In this document: piece after piece, positions 52,797-62,412 of the stretch | Layout of the letters: each line of letters begins with the position of its first letter | Numbering within the stretch: the first letter of the stretch is position 1 | Assembly (NCBI RefSeq): GCF_900111075.1 | Contig: NZ_FOFZ01000002.1 | Span: 434,001 to 498,000 of the forward strand | Direction: 5' to 3' | From: Flavobacterium frigoris | GTDB lineage: Bacteria; Bacteroidota; Bacteroidia; Flavobacteriales; Flavobacteriaceae | DNA: 64,000 nucleotides | Notes under the pieces: model-generated | What the model was told of the DNA's origin: nothing | What the model saw: only the letters and a program-made list of their open reading frames with translations | Databases searched by the model: none | Made by a program: the position numbers and the translations under genes

Positions 52797-53540
52797 ACAG
52801 TTTCGACTTACACACTTTAAGACACAGTGCCCGCTTGCTTTAAAAACCAATTTCGAATACCATGAGAAACCATCTACTTCTTCTATTACTGTTATTATTG
52901 ACCATTCCAATTTCGGCTCAAGACAATAATCGAAACGAATACCAAAAACAACTATTTGAATTAGGCAAAAACACAGTAAAGAATCTCAATTACCCACAAG
53001 CCATAAAAAATATTTACTACTGCCTACAACATAAATCCTAACGCTCAAATTGCTATCAAAAAAGCAGATTCTTTAAAAACTATTTTTAGAAAAGACAAAA
53101 TAAATACTTTAATAGGGAATTGGAAATAGAGTTCTAAAGAAGCAAATGGGAAATAAGAGATGATGGCTTAGTTGGAAAAATGATAACAATCACCCCCGAT
53201 GAAATTCTGTTTTACGAATTATATCGTCATTCAAAAAGATGGGAATTATTCAAAACAGAGAAGATTGCTTTTTCTGAAAACCCAGATTCATATTCTTTTA
53301 CAGAATTTTTATATTCTAATAATGAAATTTGGGAGTATACAATAAACAAAGATTCAGGTGAATTAACTACATTTTACATTGGAGAAAAAATAGAAGATAA
53401 TTATACTCAATTGGTCTGTGGTAACCCACTGTTTTACTATTTTAAATTGCATAAGTATTTAATCAAAAAATACACAACACACTGGGCTAGACTTTCGCTC
53501 ATGAAACCCACAAATACAATCAAACCAATCCATTTTTCAC

Positions 53541-53566
53541 CTAACCTCCCTCTCTTTGGGAGAGTC
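53541..53566. repeat. C-rich intergenic hairpin repeat, copy 4 (diverged)
   Basis: CCTAACCTCCCTCTC followed by TTTGGGAGAG: same layout as the copies near thiC, thiG and greA. Confidence 0.35.
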
Positions 53567-53572
53567 CATAAA

Positions 53573-53600
53573 AAAACCCAATCTTTTCAGATTGGGTTTT
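53573..53600 (-). terminator. Terminator of rplU-rpmA
   Basis: 11-bp stem AAAACCCAATC / GATTGGGTTTT with a 6-base loop, T-rich on the minus strand, 22 bases after rpmA. Confidence 0.8.
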
Positions 53601-53621
53601 CTAATAAATTGAGTAAATCAA

Positions 53622-53888
53622 TTATGCTTCAACTTCAAATGGAATGATTGAAACGTATGATTTGTTATCTCTTTTCTTTTGGAAATGTACAACACCATCT
53701 ACTCTTGCGTGTAGGGTGTGATCTTTACTGATGTAAACATTTGCACCTGGATTATGTTTTGAACCTCTTTGTCTTATGATGATATTCCCTGCAATAGCAG
53801 CTTGTCCTCCAAAAATCTTAACACCTAAACGTTTTGATTCTGATTCTCTACCATTCTTGGAACTACCGACACCTTTCTTGTGAGCCAT
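53622..53888 (-). CDS. rpmA: 50S ribosomal protein L27
   Basis: 88 residues beginning [24 protein letters not shown], with the N-terminal tail that reaches the peptidyl transferase centre already at the mature length (no Prp-cleaved extension). Follows rplU by 23 bases. Confidence 0.98.
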   Translation of the reverse strand: MAHKKGVGSSKNGRESESKRLGVKIFGGQAAIAGNIIIRQRGSKHNPGANVYISKDHTLHARVDGVVHFQKKRDNKSYVSIIPFEVEA

Positions 53889-53911
53889 GACGTATTAGTT
53901 TAATATTGTTA

Positions 53912-54355
53912 TTATTCTTTAGTATCTTCTTTTTTAGCTTTAGGAGCTTTTTTTACTTTAGCAGCCGGAGCTTCTTCAGTACTTGCTTCTACCGCTGCTT
54001 TCTTAGGAGCTGCTTCTTTTTTAGGAGCCGCTTTTTTAGCACCTGATGCAGTAATACCTTCAATTACAATTTGAGTAAGATATTGTCTGTGACCATTTCT
54101 CTTTTTGTATCCTTTTCTTCTTTTCTTTTTGAAAATGATAACTTTATCTCCTTTTAAGTGTTGTAACACTTTAGCTTCTACTGAAGCACCTTCTATAGCG
54201 GGGGCGCCTATTGTGATTACGCCATTGTCGTCTAACAAATAAACTTTGTCGAAAGAAACTGTAGTTCCTTCTTCATTTGCCAAACGGTGAACGTAAACCT
54301 TTAGGTCTTTGCTTACTTTGAATTGTTGCCCTGCTATCTCTACGATTGCATACAT
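53912..54355 (-). CDS. rplU: 50S ribosomal protein L21 with Lys/Ala-rich tail
   Basis: 147 residues. Core L21 (1-103: MYAIVEIAGQQFKV, FKKKRRKGYKKRNGHRQ) plus a C-terminal extension of about 44 residues rich in Ala, Lys, Glu and Pro, absent in E. coli. rplU-rpmA operon. Confidence 0.97.
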   Translation of the reverse strand: MYAIVEIAGQQFKVSKDLKVYVHRLANEEGTTVSFDKVYLLDDNGVITIGAPAIEGASVEAKVLQHLKGDKVIIFKKKRRKGYKKRNGHRQYLTQIVIEGITASGAKKAAPKKEAAPKKAAVEASTEEAPAAKVKKAPKAKKEDTKE

Positions 54356-54385
54356 ACCAAATTGATTTATTGATTTTTAAGGTTG

Positions 54386-54393
54386 CAAATATA
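54386..54393 (-). promoter_or_regulatory. Predicted -7 promoter box of rplU-rpmA
   Basis: Minus strand TATATTTG, full match; about 30 bases before the rplU ATG. Confidence 0.55.
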
Positions 54394-54599
54394 CAATTAA
54401 ATTTTTACTATGCAATCCCTTAAAACTAAAAATATAATTTCTTTGCTTTTTACCGTGTTTTCAATGGATTACCTTACCAAAATATCCCTCATTTTCCTAA
54501 AAAAACAAAATACCAGACTCACCTCACTAAAAATAAGTATTTTTGAAGTAACAATAATTTGCATTTTCTTCTATTGTAAATGCATTTTTATTAATCTAA

Positions 54600-55925
54600 A
54601 TGAAAAAATCAATAATGGGATTAACTAATGTCCTTCTCCTTGGCGGAGTTGCTACTGCTCAAAAAATAGCTTTTGAAGAATACAATTTGGATAATGGATT
54701 GCATGTTATTCTGCACCACGATTCTTCGGCACCTGTCGTGATAACTTCGGTGATGTACCATGTAGGGTCCAAAGATGAGAATCCAGAAAAAACAGGTTTT
54801 GCCCACTTTTTCGAACATCTTTTATTCGAAGGAACCAAAAACATCAAAAGAGGTGAATGGTTCAAAATTGTAACTTCTAACGGAGGAGTTAATAATGCCA
54901 ATACTTCTGATGATCGTACCTACTATTATGAAGTATTCCCTTCCAATAATTTAGAACTGGCTCTTTGGATGGAATCCGAAAGGCTAATGCATCCTGTTAT
55001 CAACCAAATTGGGGTTGATACCCAAAACGGGGTTATTAAAGAAGAAAAAAACTCGCGTTATGATAACCAGCCTTACGGGAAAATTTTACCTATTATTAAG
55101 GAAAATATGTTTAAAAACCATCCGTACCGCTGGTCTACTATTGGATCTATGGAACATTTAGACACCGCAACTTTAGAAGATTTTAAAGCTTTTCACAAAA
55201 AGTTCTATACACCTAACAACGCTGCCTTGGTGGTCGCTGGAGATTTCGAAAAAAAACAAACAAAAGAATGGATAGAGAAATATTTTGGGCCAATAGAAAA
55301 AGGCGAAGTATTAAAAAAACAAACGTTTGTTGAAGAACCAATAACACAAACTATTAAAGCAACCTACCAAGATCCCAATATTCAAATTCCGATGGTCGTC
55401 GCGTCTTACAGAACACCATCAATGAAAACTAGAGATGCTCGCGTTCTAGACTTTATATCGTCGTATTTAAGCGATGGTAGGAGTTCGAAATTATACAAAA
55501 AAGTCGTAGACGAAAAAAAGATAGCCTTGCAAATAGGCGCTGTAGGTTTTAGCCAAGAAGATTACGGAATGTACATACTATATGGCTTACCGATGGGAAC
55601 ACATACTGCCAAAGATTTGCTATATGAAATTGACGAGGAAATCGTAAAAATCCAAACGGATTTGATCTCTGAGAAAGATTATCAGAAATTACAAAATCAG
55701 TTTGAAAACCAATATGTAAGTAACAACTCCACTGTGGAAGGAATTGCTGAGAATCTGGCAAAGTATTATTTACTATATGGAGACATCCATTTAATTAATA
55801 CTGAAATAGATCTTTACCACTCTATTAGCAGAGAAGAAATTAGAGAAGTGGCAAAAAAATATTTAAATGCGAATCAGAGATTAGTCTTGGATTATATCCC
55901 TACTAAAGAAACAACTCAGAATTAA
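54600..55925 (+). CDS. M16-family zinc peptidase, pair 1, catalytic subunit
   Basis: 441 residues: short signal peptide (to VATAQ), M16 fold with FAHFFEHLLFEG (HxxEH, about residues 67-71) and the distal Glu ligand in VIKEEKNSRYDN, so zinc binding is intact. Two-domain M16B-type processing peptidase, probably periplasmic. Followed by a related non-catalytic M16 gene, as in heterodimeric M16 peptidases. Closely similar along its length to the gene at 57575; the pairs are a tandem duplication. Confidence 0.9.
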   Translation: MKKSIMGLTNVLLLGGVATAQKIAFEEYNLDNGLHVILHHDSSAPVVITSVMYHVGSKDENPEKTGFAHFFEHLLFEGTKNIKRGEWFKIVTSNGGVNNANTSDDRTYYYEVFPSNNLELALWMESERLMHPVINQIGVDTQNGVIKEEKNSRYDNQPYGKILPIIKENMFKNHPYRWSTIGSMEHLDTATLEDFKAFHKKFYTPNNAALVVAGDFEKKQTKEWIEKYFGPIEKGEVLKKQTFVEEPITQTIKATYQDPNIQIPMVVASYRTPSMKTRDARVLDFISSYLSDGRSSKLYKKVVDEKKIALQIGAVGFSQEDYGMYILYGLPMGTHTAKDLLYEIDEEIVKIQTDLISEKDYQKLQNQFENQYVSNNSTVEGIAENLAKYYLLYGDIHLINTEIDLYHSISREEIREVAKKYLNANQRLVLDYIPTKETTQN

Positions 55926-55986
55926 CGCCTTCGTAACTACGAAAAAAACAACTATTCTATTCATCCTTTTATTTATAACAGGAATT

Positions 55987-57354
55987 ATGCATACACAAGA
56001 TCGCACCCAACCCAAACCTGGAAAACCACCAGTTGTAAATCTAAAAAAACCACAGACATTTTTCTTGGCTAACGGACTGAAAGTACTGGTTGTAGAAAAT
56101 CATAAACTACCCAAAGTCACTTTTAAACTCACTATAGACAATCCTCCTTTTGCAGAAGACAGCAAAAAGGGAGTAGACGAACTATGTAGTAACTTAATAG
56201 GTAACGGAAACACCAAAATAACCAAAGACGATTTTAATGAAGAAGTAGATTTCCTGGGAGCCAATATTAATTTCAATTCACATGGCGCTGATGCTAGTGC
56301 ACTTTCTAAATATTCTGGTCGTGTACTGCAACTTTTAACGTACGGAGCCCTGTATCCCAATTTTACTCAGGAAGAATTTGACAAGGAAAAAGCAAAGTTG
56401 CTAGAAGGTATAAAATCGCAGGAAAAAAGCGTTCCTGCAATTGCTAACAGGGTTGTAAATGCTTTAGCCTTTGGGATGGATCATCCCGCGGGAGAATACA
56501 CGACGATAGAAACAATTAACAACGTCACCCTTGCGGATGTAAAAGCGAATTATTCTGCGCGTTTCGCGCCAGAAAACGCCTATTTAGTAATTATTGGAGA
56601 TATAAAATATAAGGAAGTAAAACCTATTGTTGAAAAACTTTTTGGATCTTGGAAAAGAGCAAACACACCAAAAATAACGTATAACTCCCCACAAAATGTC
56701 CCTTTTACTCAAATTAATTTTGTAGATGTTCCAAACGCTGTTCAATCCGAAATATCATTGGTCAATACTTTACATTTAAAAATGGCTGACAAAGACTTTT
56801 TTCCAGCAGCTATCGCCACATATATTTTAGGAGGAGATTACAATAGTTATTTGAATATGAACTTAAGAGAGGAACACGGCTGGACATATGGCGCTAGCAC
56901 TGTTATCGGAGCGGGGAAATATGTTTCGAAATTAAAATCAACGGCATCAATAAGAAATACGGCAACCGATAGCGCAGTGCTTGAATTCATAAAAGAAATC
57001 AATAGAATCAGAACTGAAAAAGTATCTGAGGAAGTCCTTAAAAATGTGAAAGCTGGGTATATTGGTCGTTTTGTAATGCAGGTGGAAAAACCTTCAGCCA
57101 TTGCACGCTATGCCTTAAATGTAGAAACGGAAGAGCTGCGTCCTGATTTTTATGAAAATTATATCAAAACCATAAATGCAGTAACCGCAGACGCTGTTCT
57201 CGAAGCCGCTAAGAAATATTTCCTGATCGACAATACCCGAATTATAATTGCTGGAAAAGGCGCAGATGTTATTCCGGGATTGGAGAAACTAAATATCCCA
57301 TTGTTTTATTTTGATAAATTTGGTCATCCTGTAAAGAAGCCTACTCTGGGATAA
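55987..57354 (+). CDS. M16-family protein, pair 1, non-catalytic subunit (decaying copy)
   Basis: 455 residues from ATG 55987. The usual HxxEH is missing, replaced by GVDELCSNL, as in regulatory M16 subunits. Compared with the paralogue at 58913 it is shortened: it stops at KKPTLG, without the about 220-residue C-terminal domain. Upstream, an in-frame ACG at 55939 stands where the paralogue has ATG before KKT; ACGAAAAAAACAAC encodes the start of a signal peptide. So the original start codon seems lost and the remaining product lacks a signal peptide. Probably weakly or not expressed. Confidence 0.75.
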   Translation: MHTQDRTQPKPGKPPVVNLKKPQTFFLANGLKVLVVENHKLPKVTFKLTIDNPPFAEDSKKGVDELCSNLIGNGNTKITKDDFNEEVDFLGANINFNSHGADASALSKYSGRVLQLLTYGALYPNFTQEEFDKEKAKLLEGIKSQEKSVPAIANRVVNALAFGMDHPAGEYTTIETINNVTLADVKANYSARFAPENAYLVIIGDIKYKEVKPIVEKLFGSWKRANTPKITYNSPQNVPFTQINFVDVPNAVQSEISLVNTLHLKMADKDFFPAAIATYILGGDYNSYLNMNLREEHGWTYGASTVIGAGKYVSKLKSTASIRNTATDSAVLEFIKEINRIRTEKVSEEVLKNVKAGYIGRFVMQVEKPSAIARYALNVETEELRPDFYENYIKTINAVTADAVLEAAKKYFLIDNTRIIIAGKGADVIPGLEKLNIPLFYFDKFGHPVKKPTLG

Positions 57355-57383
57355 CGACAGCTAATAGCGATTAAAAAAAGGCT

Positions 57384-57419
57384 AAGGCACTCCTTCAAGA
57401 CTCAAAGATGGAGTGCCTT
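57384..57419 (+). terminator. Terminator after M16 pair 1
   Basis: 10-bp stem AAGGCACTCC / GGAGTGCCTT, 16-base loop, then a long T run. Confidence 0.8.
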
Positions 57420-57574
57420 TTTTTGTTTTTTTTTACATCGAAATAAAAGCAATAGCTATTTAATTAATTGGCCATATTATAAAAAAAGATGTGTATTCTT
57501 ATAAAAAAGTTGTTATTTAGTGTAACAATAAACTCTAAAGAGCGACATATAAATTAATTAACCTATTAACACCT

Positions 57575-58900
57575 ATGAAAAAATCAATAATGGCGTTAAG
57601 CGCCACACTTTTGCTTGGCGGAGCTGTTTCTGCACAAAAAGTAGCCTTCGAAGAATACAATTTAGACAATGGTTTACATGTTATTTTACAAAACGATCCT
57701 TCGGCTCCGGTTGTAATAACATCAGTAATGTATCACGTAGGAGCTAAAAATGAAAATCCAGAAAGAACTGGTTTTGCTCACTTTTTTGAACATTTATTAT
57801 TTGAAGGTACTGAGAACATCAAGCGTGGAGAATGGTTTAAAATTGTCACCGGAAATGGAGGGACAAATAACGCCAACACCACCGAAGACCGTACTTATTA
57901 TTACGAAGTATTCCCATCGAACAATCTTGAATTAGGATTATGGATGGAATCCGAAAGAATGCTACACCCTGTGATTAACCAAATTGGCGTTGATACCCAA
58001 AATGAGGTTGTCAAAGAGGAAAAAAGATTGCGTTATGACAATAGTCCTTATGGACAAATGATTCCGGAAGTAAAGAAAAAGATGTTCACAAACCATCCTT
58101 ATCGCTGGACAACTATTGGTTCAATGGACCATTTAGACGCCGCAAAATTAGAGGAATTCCAAAGCTTCAACAAGAAATTCTACATCCCGAACAACGCAGT
58201 TCTTGTAGTCGCTGGAGATTTTAACGCAACTCAAACGAAAGAATGGATCCAAAAATACTTTGGTGCGATAAAAAAAGGAACTACTATTGAAAGAGAAACT
58301 TTCGTAGAAGAACCAATTACCGAAACCATCAAAGCAAAATTTGAGGACTCCAACATTCAAATCCCAATGGTTGTAGCTGCTTACAGAACTCCATCAATGA
58401 AAACTCGTGATGCCAGAGTTTTGGATTTTATTTCCACAATCTTAAGTGACGGTAAGAGCTCTAGATTATACAAAAAAATAGTGGACGACAAAAAAATGGC
58501 CTTACAAATTGGTGCGTTTAGTTATAGTCAAGAAGATTACGGAACGTATATTCTTTATGGTTTACCGCAAGCACCAAGTACGTCTGAAAATCTACTTACT
58601 GAAATTGATGCCGAAATCGTGAAGCTACAGACTGAATTAATTTCTGATAAGGAATTGCAAAAACTTCAGAACAAGTATGAGAATCAATACGTAAATAGTA
58701 ACGCCTCTATTGAAGGAGTAGCAGATAATCTTGCAACCTACTATATGCTCTACAAGGACGTAAACTTAATCAATACAGAAATTGAAATGTATCGTACTAT
58801 TACACCGGAAGAGATTAGAACTGTTGCAAAAAAATATCTAAATCCAAACCAAAGATTAGTATTAGATTATGTTCCATCATCAGACAAAGCCACAAAATAA
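57575..58900 (+). CDS. M16-family zinc peptidase, pair 2, catalytic subunit
   Basis: 441 residues, same length as the gene at 54600. Signal peptide (to VSAQ), HxxEH in FAHFFEHLLFEG, distal Glu in VVKEEKRLRYDN. The intact member of the duplicated pair. 12 bases before the partner subunit, probably one operon. Confidence 0.92.
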   Translation: MKKSIMALSATLLLGGAVSAQKVAFEEYNLDNGLHVILQNDPSAPVVITSVMYHVGAKNENPERTGFAHFFEHLLFEGTENIKRGEWFKIVTGNGGTNNANTTEDRTYYYEVFPSNNLELGLWMESERMLHPVINQIGVDTQNEVVKEEKRLRYDNSPYGQMIPEVKKKMFTNHPYRWTTIGSMDHLDAAKLEEFQSFNKKFYIPNNAVLVVAGDFNATQTKEWIQKYFGAIKKGTTIERETFVEEPITETIKAKFEDSNIQIPMVVAAYRTPSMKTRDARVLDFISTILSDGKSSRLYKKIVDDKKMALQIGAFSYSQEDYGTYILYGLPQAPSTSENLLTEIDAEIVKLQTELISDKELQKLQNKYENQYVNSNASIEGVADNLATYYMLYKDVNLINTEIEMYRTITPEEIRTVAKKYLNPNQRLVLDYVPSSDKATK

Positions 58901-58912
58901 TACAGAACCATC

Positions 58913-60961
58913 ATGAAAAAAACAATATATATACTATCAAGTCTATTTTTGACTTTAGTTTTGCAAGCACAAATAATCCCGCAACCAAAACCTGCAGCTC
59001 CTCCGACAATTAAGATTGGTAAATCCAGTAATTTTGAGCTTAAGAACGGACTGAAAATAATGGTCGTAGAAAACCACAAACTGCCTCGAGTAGCCTATAG
59101 CCTTAGTTTAGACAACATGCCTTATGCCGAAGGAGACAAAAAAGGAGTAGCAGATATTACCAGTCAACTTATCGGAAGCGGAACCACAAAAACATCAAAA
59201 GATGCCTTTAATGAAGAAGTTGATTTCTTAGGTGCAAATATAAATTTTAATTCAAATGGTGCTTATGCCAGCGGACTGTCTAAATATTCTGAAAGAATAT
59301 TAGAATTAATGGCTGACGGCGCACTCAATACCGTCTTTACTCAAGAAGAATTTGATAAAATAAAAGCAAAGCTTTTAGAAGGAATAAAAACACAAGAAAA
59401 GAGCGTCGCTGCTGTTGCAGGACGCGTTGAAGATGTTTTAGCCTTTGGGGTAAGCCATCCTTCAGGAGAGTTTTTAAGTGCCGAAACCATTGACAAAGTT
59501 GCCCTAAAAGATGCCGTTGCAAACTACAAAACTAATTTCGTTCCCGGAAATGCCTACTTGGTTATTGTAGGAGATGTCAATACGAAAGAAGTAAAAAAAA
59601 TGGTTGAGAAACTTTTTGGCTCTTGGGCCAAAGGCATTGCCCCTCAGATCACATATCCTGATCCTAAAAACGTGCAACAAACTCAGATTGATTTTGTAGA
59701 TATGCCAAACGCTGTCCAGTCTGAAATCGCAGTGGTAAATACCATCAATTTAAAACTTACTGACAAACAATATTTTTCTGCAATTTTAGCAAATCAAATT
59801 CTTGGTGGTGGCGGAGAAGGAAGATTATTTTTAAACTTACGTGAAAAACACGGATGGACATACGGCGCTTATTCTAATATAGGATTTGGTAAATACGTAG
59901 AAAAATTTCGTTCTTCAACTTCAGTAAGAAATGCAGTAACAGACAGTTCTGTAGTTGAAATTTTAAGCGAATTAAAAAAAATCAGAACAGAATTTGTGTC
60001 TGCTGACGATCTAAAAAACGCAAAAGCAAAATACATAGGTAACTTTGTAATGCAAATCCAAAAGCCAACTACGGTTGCACGTTATGCCTTAAATACAGAA
60101 ATCTATAATTTGCCTTCTGATTTTTACGAAAACTACATTAAAAGCATAAATGCAGTAACTGTAGAAGATATTAAAGATGTAGCTAATAAATATTTCCTGG
60201 CTGACAATATAAGAGTATTGGTTGTGGGTAAAGGATCTGAAGTAGCTCCCGCATTGGAGAAACTAAAAATGCCAATGTTTTATTTTGATAAATACGGAAC
60301 GCCAATTGAAAAACCAATTTTCAAAAAAGAGATACCAGCAGGCGTAACTATTAAAAGTGTCTTAGACAATTACATCGTTGCAATAGGTGGAGAAAAAGCG
60401 GTGAAAGCCGTGAAAACAATCTCTATGGTAGGTTCAACAGTAATACCTCAAGCGCCATCGCCTTTAACTTTTACTTCAAAAGCGGATGCAAAAGGAAAAT
60501 TAAGTATAGAACTAGCAATGGGAACTATGAGCATGATGAAACAAGTAGTCAATGAAACCAGTGCTTATGCGCTACAACAAGGGCAACGAAAAGATTTTAA
60601 AGGCGATGAGTTAGCTGAAATGAAAAATAGCGCAGTCTTATTCGAAGAATTACTTTTGGATAAAAAAGACGGCGTAACACTAACTGGTATCGAAACCATT
60701 AACGGTAAAGACACTTATGCTATTAAAGACGGTAAAACTACACTCTATTATGATGTGACTACCGGTTTAAAACTGGCAGACGCAAAAACAATGGAGCAAG
60801 GAGGCAAATCTATTACTCAAGTAACTAATTTTGGGGATTACAGAGAAGTTAAAGGTGTAAAAGTTCCTTTCAACATCATTCAAAACGTAGGCTTTGAATT
60901 AGACATCAAAATGTCCGATGTAAAAATTAATGAAGGTGTTACAGATGCTGATTTTAAATAA
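58913..60961 (+). CDS. M16-family protein, pair 2, non-catalytic subunit with C-terminal domain
   Basis: 682 residues with signal peptide (MKKTIYILSSLFLTLVLQAQ). Residues 30-450 are an M16 fold without HxxEH (GVADITSQLIG at that place) but with the substrate-gripping HGWTYGAYSNI stretch. Residues 460-682 are an extra beta-rich domain (GGEKAVKAVKTISMVGS, TTLYYDVTTGLKLADAKT, NFGDYREVKGVKVPFNI), similar in style to LolA-like outer-membrane lipoprotein sorting folds. Likely forms a heterodimer with the preceding protein. Confidence 0.9.
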   Translation: MKKTIYILSSLFLTLVLQAQIIPQPKPAAPPTIKIGKSSNFELKNGLKIMVVENHKLPRVAYSLSLDNMPYAEGDKKGVADITSQLIGSGTTKTSKDAFNEEVDFLGANINFNSNGAYASGLSKYSERILELMADGALNTVFTQEEFDKIKAKLLEGIKTQEKSVAAVAGRVEDVLAFGVSHPSGEFLSAETIDKVALKDAVANYKTNFVPGNAYLVIVGDVNTKEVKKMVEKLFGSWAKGIAPQITYPDPKNVQQTQIDFVDMPNAVQSEIAVVNTINLKLTDKQYFSAILANQILGGGGEGRLFLNLREKHGWTYGAYSNIGFGKYVEKFRSSTSVRNAVTDSSVVEILSELKKIRTEFVSADDLKNAKAKYIGNFVMQIQKPTTVARYALNTEIYNLPSDFYENYIKSINAVTVEDIKDVANKYFLADNIRVLVVGKGSEVAPALEKLKMPMFYFDKYGTPIEKPIFKKEIPAGVTIKSVLDNYIVAIGGEKAVKAVKTISMVGSTVIPQAPSPLTFTSKADAKGKLSIELAMGTMSMMKQVVNETSAYALQQGQRKDFKGDELAEMKNSAVLFEELLLDKKDGVTLTGIETINGKDTYAIKDGKTTLYYDVTTGLKLADAKTMEQGGKSITQVTNFGDYREVKGVKVPFNIIQNVGFELDIKMSDVKINEGVTDADFK

Positions 60962-60979
60962 TCAAATCCTGAAATAAAC

Positions 60980-61011
60980 AATAAAGGCTGTCTAAAACGA
61001 CAGCCTTTATT
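60980..61011. terminator. Bidirectional terminator between the M16 operon and the EamA gene
   Basis: 13-bp perfect stem AATAAAGGCTGTC / GACAGCCTTTATT, 6-base loop. Confidence 0.85.
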
Positions 61012-61042
61012 ATTATACAAAAAATCCTATATGTATTGAATG

Positions 61043-61909
61043 TTACTTTTTTGCCGACAAATACACTCCAATTAAGATGATAAAAGCACCTACAAACTGC
61101 ACCGACGTTAGTATTTCATTATCCAACAATCCCCAGAAGAAGGCTACCACCGGAATCAAATAGGTCACCGAAGTTGCAAAAACCGGCGAAGACATTTGTA
61201 TTAGTTTAAAGAAAAGAATATTGGCAATTCCAGTTCCAAGAACTCCTAAGATTATGATAAATACAACTGCCTGCTGTACTTTTTCAACATGTACAACATC
61301 TGCAAAACTGGTGAAATACAATATAATCAAAGATGGAAAAAGCAGTACTAGAAAATTACCTGTTGTAATACTAAGCGGACTCAAGTCTGACAAAAATCGT
61401 TTGATTAGATTGACATTAATAGCATAACAAACCGAAGCAATAACCACTAAAATAGCATAATAGTAATTCTGATCGGGATGATTCATTGCTCCATTGAAAA
61501 CTAACAATAAACTTCCAATTAGTCCAATAAAAACACCCCAAACTTGTCTTCTTTCGAAACTAACACCAAAGACTAGCGCACCCAAAATCAACGTATTTAA
61601 GGGCGTCAAAGAGTTTAAAATAGAGCTTACAGAACTATCAATTTCCGTTTGTGCTAAAGCAAAAAGAAAAGCAGGAACAAATGTCCCGAACATAGAAGTT
61701 ATCGCAATGAACTTCCATTTTTCTTTTGGGATTTTTGACAAGCTTTTGAAACCAATCAGCAATAAAAAAATCGCAGCAAAAATGATTCTTAACGAACCAA
61801 CTTGTAAAGCTGACAATCCAATTAATCCTTTTTTTATCAAAATAAATGAACTTCCCCAAATCAAGGCAAGTCCCATTAAATAAATCCATTTTAATTGTTT
61901 CGATTCCAT
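61043..61909 (-). CDS. EamA/DMT-family transporter
   Basis: 288 residues with ten hydrophobic helices in two EamA repeats (ALIWGSSFILIKKGL in the first; SVCYAINVNLIKRFLSDLSPLS in the second). Drug/metabolite transporter superfamily; substrates range from amino acids to metabolites, so none is proposed. Monocistronic, between two terminators or promoters. Confidence 0.88.
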   Translation of the reverse strand: MESKQLKWIYLMGLALIWGSSFILIKKGLIGLSALQVGSLRIIFAAIFLLLIGFKSLSKIPKEKWKFIAITSMFGTFVPAFLFALAQTEIDSSVSSILNSLTPLNTLILGALVFGVSFERRQVWGVFIGLIGSLLLVFNGAMNHPDQNYYYAILVVIASVCYAINVNLIKRFLSDLSPLSITTGNFLVLLFPSLIILYFTSFADVVHVEKVQQAVVFIIILGVLGTGIANILFFKLIQMSSPVFATSVTYLIPVVAFFWGLLDNEILTSVQFVGAFIILIGVYLSAKK

Positions 61910-61966
61910 ATTGTTAGTTTACCTCAAAATTGTAATAATTTTATGAATTAGCGCTACTTTTTTAAG

Positions 61967-61974
61967 TAATTTTG
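61967..61974 (+). promoter_or_regulatory. Predicted -7 promoter box of the HMA lipoprotein gene
   Basis: TAATTTTG, full TAnnTTTG match, about 45 bases before the ATG. Confidence 0.5.
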
Positions 61975-62019
61975 TTTTCGAATAAAAAAAACGGGTAAAA
62001 CACTTAAAATCATATCATA

Positions 62020-62400
62020 ATGAACATTACAAAATCAATCGCTATAGTAGCACTAGCTGGACTTTTGTTTGTAAGCTGCAAAAAAAACACTGAAGAAGCC
62101 CCAAAAGAAACTTCAAAAACAGAAACGGAAGCCCCAAAAGTAAAAAAAGAAATAGCTGCCGAAAACGTACAAACTGCTAACTTTTCTATTGAAGGAATGA
62201 CTTGTGCAGTAGGTTGCGCTAAAACAATCCAAGAAGAATTAACGGTTCTTGACGGAGTACAAACCGCTAAGGTGGATTTTGACACAAAATCAGCAATAGT
62301 AACTTTTGATAAAACAGTACAAACTCCTGAAAGCTTAACTAAAGTCGTTCAAGATACCGGTGACGGAAAAACATACACCGTTTCGAATATGAAATCGTAA
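62020..62400 (+). CDS. Lipoprotein with heavy-metal-associated domain and CxxxC site
   Basis: 126 residues: lipobox LLFVSC (Cys 20), a Glu/Lys/Thr-rich linker (22-55), then an HMA domain (ANFSIEGMTCAVGCAKTIQEEL and the ferredoxin-like beta strands). The metal site is GMTCAVGC, CxxxC rather than the usual CxxC, which changes the geometry. A periplasmic or outer-membrane metal carrier, probably for copper or a similar ion; inference. Monocistronic. Confidence 0.85.
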   Translation: MNITKSIAIVALAGLLFVSCKKNTEEAPKETSKTETEAPKVKKEIAAENVQTANFSIEGMTCAVGCAKTIQEELTVLDGVQTAKVDFDTKSAIVTFDKTVQTPESLTKVVQDTGDGKTYTVSNMKS

Positions 62401-62412
62401 TTAACAGATTTT

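Larger units (their letters stand above)
52862..53647 (+). pseudogene. Broken gene for a secreted protein with a TPR-like start
   Basis: ATG 52862 gives a signal peptide (MRNHLLLLLLLLLTIPISAQ, approximately) and NEYQKQLFELGKN, stopping at 53041. A +1 frame continues (NPNAQIAIKKADSLKTIFRK, then GNWK and a TAG at 53127), and the first frame resumes near 53144 (KWEIRDDGLVGKMITITPDEILFYE) and stays open to 53647. So at least two frameshifts and a stop separate parts of one protein. The last about 35 residues run through a repeat and the rpmA terminator and are probably not native. Confidence 0.65.
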
